Part shown: positions 60,944-64,000 of the stretch, in pieces
How the letters are laid out: every line of letters starts with the position of its first letter
Position numbering within the stretch: position 1 is the first letter of the stretch
Assembly: GCF_001625215.2 (NCBI RefSeq)
Contig: NC_030385.2
Span: 37,411,598-37,475,597, forward strand
Direction of reading: 5' to 3'
Length of the DNA: 64,000 nt
From: Daucus carota subsp. sativus
Taxonomy: Eukaryota; Streptophyta; Magnoliopsida; Apiales; Apiaceae
Made by a program: the position numbers and the translations under genes
The notes under the pieces: model-generated
Told to the model about the DNA's origin: nothing
Database searches by the model: none
What the model saw: only the letters and a program-made list of their open reading frames with translations

Positions 60944-63900
60944 CTACCTTGCCCTATGAATTCCATTCCGTCTTTTTCGTGCCTGATTTTTCCGCTTTGG
61001 GGACTGCTTTTGGAGTATCTTAGCAAGAGCTCGATCAACATGTTCAAAGTAATATGCTCTCCAGTTCTTGTAATAGAAAAGAGGCATTACAACGATTTCC
61101 AGGCCAACAAAGAACCCGATTACAGCAGATATCATAATTCCCACCGTCATGTCACTGGAATCCTGATTATATGGTTCAGCTTCAGGTACAGGTTCAGCAC
61201 ATGTTCTGTTCAATGGTTTCCCACATAATCCCTCATTCCCTCTGAAAAATCCTTCGTCAAATGTTGAAAGCTGAGTCCCAAGTGGAATTTTTCCAGTCAG
61301 TTGATTATATGACAAGTTCAAATATGAAAGGAAGCTTAGCTTTGCAAGCTCCACCGGGATCCTTCCTCTTAGATTGTTCACTGACAAGTCTAAGGCTTCC
61401 AGTTGTTTCAAATTTCCAATTGACGATGGAATTCGGCCTGTCAGTGCATTGTTTGATATATTCAGAAGATGGAGTTCTTTGAGTTCAACCAAACTTGCTG
61501 GTATATTTCCTTCGAACTGATTGCAAGATATGTCGATGGAGTTAAAGATTGTTAAAATCTTCAGAAGCTGTAATTCTAATCCTTTGACTGTTACCGTCAC
61601 CCTATCCTGATAGTAGAAGTTATTAAGCTCTGAGACCTTGAAACGAATCAAATGATCGAATTCTGACCCTGCATCATTCTTGTATCCGTTCATTGATGTC
61701 CAATTCAAGAAAAAATTCTCTGGTACCTTGCCTGTAAATCTATTGGAAGCTATGTCGATGATTTGAAGGTTTGGCCAATGGCTCGTTGGCCCCTGACAAT
61801 GAATGTTTCCATGGAATTGGTTTGATCGCAGAACAAGGACTCGCAAACTGGAAGAATTCTTTAAGAAACATGGAAATGTATCATTTATCTGGTTGCTCCC
61901 CAGGTTCAACACCTCCAACATTTTACATTTGGCGAGAGATTTAGGAACATTCCCTTGTAAATTGTTGGCATGCAGATCCAGTGTTTTTAAACCACAGTTC
62001 TCCCCAAACGTACCGTTGATGTGTCCACTGAATTTGTTATTCCCAAGATTTAGTACAGCAAGAGACTCTCTCAGTCTCTGTCCAAGTAAACATGGTGGTA
62101 TCACTCCACTAAAATTGTTATTAGACAAATCAAGGACTTGAAGATAAGTAGCTTCGCAAATGGAATCAGGGATGGTTCCAGTCAGCTTGTTGCTTGAAAC
62201 AGAAAAAAATAAAGCAAAGGTGAGATTCTTGCCAATATCCAAAGAAATTGAAGAACTGAAATTGTTGTCTGAATAATCCACATATGAAGCAGTTTCAGGT
62301 GGTACTGGGATTCTTCCGGTCAGTTGGTTAGAGTGCAAGTCAAGTACACTTAATCTTGGAAAAGCATAAGGTTCTTGGAGACTCACTAACTGATTTCGAG
62401 ACAAATTTAAATACGTGAGATATCCAATTGGCCAAATCCAGTTTGGTATTGCTCCACGAATTTGGTTGTCTGATAAGTCTAGTACAGACAATCTTATTTG
62501 CTTTCCCAGATGAGGAAAAGATTTTAGCTTGCATGAAGCTAATCTAAATGTGTTGTACTGGGGGAGCAGAGTCTCGCTTGAGCTGTTGTGACTTGTTTCA
62601 ATTGACAAATGGTTGTACGACAGGTCAAGATTGGTTAGATTTGCAAGCTTATGAATGGTGTCTAGCTGCAATGAGCCAGTCAACTGATTGGAGGACAGGG
62701 AGAGAATGTTCAGCCATTTCAGTTCAAACCAAGACAATGGAATAGACCCATTTAAGTTGTTGCTACTCAAATCAAGTGTATCTAACTGTGACCGCGAAGC
62801 CTCGGAAAAATTGGCGAGTAAACCACCAAACTGATTTTGGGAAAGCTTAATCTGTCTCAATGATGGGAGAGCGAACAATGATGAAGAAATTGTCCCCATA
62901 AACGCATTGAATCCAAGATCAACATGTACAAGATTGTCAAGTCCTATGAAATACGTGGAAGGAATTGTACCTGATAATCTGTTATGGGAGAAATCTAAGT
63001 AGGTGAGGTTCTTGGACTTCTGTAACAATGGAAGAGGACCACTAAGATTGTTGTGTGAGAAATCCAAATAAACAAGGAATCTGAGGTTTGCCATAGAATT
63101 TGGAATCATTCCGCCGAAGTTGCAACTCGTTATCTCCATCCTAGACAACAACCGTAAGTTCCCAACAGACTCTGGTAACGTTCCTGAGAAATTGGTAAAT
63201 GTGAGCACCAACGACTTCAGAAGGGAACCATTTTGGGGGAATTCTGGTACAGAACCCTGCAGTTCTTTGTTGTCTGACAGATCAAGATCGTTTAGTGTTG
63301 GTACTTGTAAGATCCTTTTACGGAATATCCCCTGCAGATTACAAGAACTGAGATGTAAAACTGTCAAGTTTTTAAAGTTTGCCAAAAACTCTGGAACTGT
63401 GACACTCAGATTGTTCTGATCCAAAAACAACTCTGAAAGAAACCGAACCCTTCCAAGAGAAGGGTCTATAGGACCTGATATAAAACTACGTTTCAAGCTT
63501 AGCTTTCTCAAACTGGGAAGTGAAGATGATATTGCCTTGGACCAACTGTTTGCCTGAGTTGTCATGTTGACACCATCCAAGTACAATTCAGTAAGCCCTT
63601 TGAGATTTTGAACAATCATTTCTAAATTTGGATTCTCAATTTTTAGCCGAGCTTTATTAGATAAAAAATATGTAGATAGATCAAGAATTTCCAACCTTTC
63701 CATTCGGGAAAATCCTTCTGGTATCTGTCCAGCAAATCCACAGTTTGACAAATTCAGATATGTCAAACTTGTAAGATTAAACAACCCAGGCGGAATTGGA
63801 GTAGAATTGAAGTTATTGTTGGCCAGATTCAGTTTCTGAAGATACTGAAATTTGTATAGACTACTTGAACTATATATCCCGTCCTGTATTGCTTCTCCAT

Positions 63901-64000
63901 CCAGTTCAAGGCCAATAACATTACCAGAACTTGTATTGCAACTCACCCCTTCCCATTTGCAGCAATCTTCTGTGCTCTTATTCCATTGCACAATCTTCGT
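60944..64000 (-). CDS. LRR receptor-like protein, copy 2, N-terminus beyond window
   Basis: Open from the right window edge (codons TKIVQW at 64000-63983) to the stop at 60944; about 1,018 codons are present, and the signal peptide and first residues are cut off. The Met at 63991 in this frame is a GTG, not a start. The ectodomain matches copy 1 at most positions (DCCKWEGVSC, LRRs, QDRVTVTVKGLE, NEGLCGKPLNRTC). From there the proteins differ: this copy has the helix MISAVIGFFVGLEIVVMPLF, then FEHVDRALAKILQKQ and a short basic end KRKNQARKRR. It lacks the Cys-rich and Ser-rich tail of copy 1. It has no kinase. The role should be as for copy 1, but with different tail contacts. Confidence 0.92.
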   Translation of the reverse strand, partial: TKIVQWNKSTEDCCKWEGVSCNTSSGNVIGLELDGEAIQDGIYSSSSLYKFQYLQKLNLANNNFNSTPIPPGLFNLTSLTYLNLSNCGFAGQIPEGFSRMERLEILDLSTYFLSNKARLKIENPNLEMIVQNLKGLTELYLDGVNMTTQANSWSKAISSSLPSLRKLSLKRSFISGPIDPSLGRVRFLSELFLDQNNLSVTVPEFLANFKNLTVLHLSSCNLQGIFRKRILQVPTLNDLDLSDNKELQGSVPEFPQNGSLLKSLVLTFTNFSGTLPESVGNLRLLSRMEITSCNFGGMIPNSMANLRFLVYLDFSHNNLSGPLPLLQKSKNLTYLDFSHNRLSGTIPSTYFIGLDNLVHVDLGFNAFMGTISSSLFALPSLRQIKLSQNQFGGLLANFSEASRSQLDTLDLSSNNLNGSIPLSWFELKWLNILSLSSNQLTGSLQLDTIHKLANLTNLDLSYNHLSIETSHNSSSETLLPQYNTFRLASCKLKSFPHLGKQIRLSVLDLSDNQIRGAIPNWIWPIGYLTYLNLSRNQLVSLQEPYAFPRLSVLDLHSNQLTGRIPVPPETASYVDYSDNNFSSSISLDIGKNLTFALFFSVSSNKLTGTIPDSICEATYLQVLDLSNNNFSGVIPPCLLGQRLRESLAVLNLGNNKFSGHINGTFGENCGLKTLDLHANNLQGNVPKSLAKCKMLEVLNLGSNQINDTFPCFLKNSSSLRVLVLRSNQFHGNIHCQGPTSHWPNLQIIDIASNRFTGKVPENFFLNWTSMNGYKNDAGSEFDHLIRFKVSELNNFYYQDRVTVTVKGLELQLLKILTIFNSIDISCNQFEGNIPASLVELKELHLLNISNNALTGRIPSSIGNLKQLEALDLSVNNLRGRIPVELAKLSFLSYLNLSYNQLTGKIPLGTQLSTFDEGFFRGNEGLCGKPLNRTCAEPVPEAEPYNQDSSDMTVGIMISAVIGFFVGLEIVVMPLFYYKNWRAYYFEHVDRALAKILQKQSPKRKNQARKRRNGIHRAR

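Overview
The window is nuclear DNA of a flowering plant, most likely a eudicot. Genes are split by short AT-rich introns, 40S ribosomal protein S4 has plant-type promoter boxes, and there are plant-only families (TIC56, GARP and HECATE-like bHLH factors, receptor-like proteins, plant mobile domain). The species cannot be read from the sequence; an asterid is a guess. Gene density is low and a large share of the window is transposon-derived.

Layout. 1-10.9 kb is a gene-rich block: the 3' end of a DUF538 gene (+), then on the minus strand a mitoferrin carrier, ribosomal protein eS4 and the chloroplast import factor TIC56. The DUF538 and TIC56 genes match the families of Arabidopsis At5g01610 and At5g01590, so this looks like conserved microsynteny (family recall, not an alignment). 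11.04-30.76 kb is a nested transposon complex. The outer element has degenerate inverted ends, arrays of a 21-bp near-palindrome and a broken plant-mobile-domain (PMD) gene. Two elements have jumped into one exon of that gene: an 821-bp hAT-type MITE (8-bp target duplication) and a 13.5-kb Ty3/gypsy Tekay-like retrotransposon with 3.5-kb LTRs (5-bp target duplication). The retrotransposon is young (nearly identical LTRs) but has frameshifts in gag and in RNase H. It carries an extra sense ORF upstream of gag that is rich in SUMO-interaction-like motifs.

32.9-35.5 kb holds the kinetochore gene SPC24 (minus), with a textbook U12-type intron and an apparent AT-AC intron, and a tRNA-Ser(CGA) gene (+). 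35.5-43.7 kb is AT-rich and gene-poor, with several MITEs and a large foldback repeat. 43.75-45.4 kb is a five-exon GARP transcription factor with EAR repressor motifs. 46.8-48.3 kb is a MITE cluster with nesting. 49.0 kb has a possible 64-residue membrane protein. 52.7 kb has an intronless bHLH gene. 54.6-64.0 kb has two tandem LRR receptor-like protein genes (minus) with similar ectodomains but different membrane and cytoplasmic tails; the second runs off the window end.

The host genes do not form a pathway; they are ordinary neighbours. The most unusual material is in the transposon complex and in the SPC24 introns.
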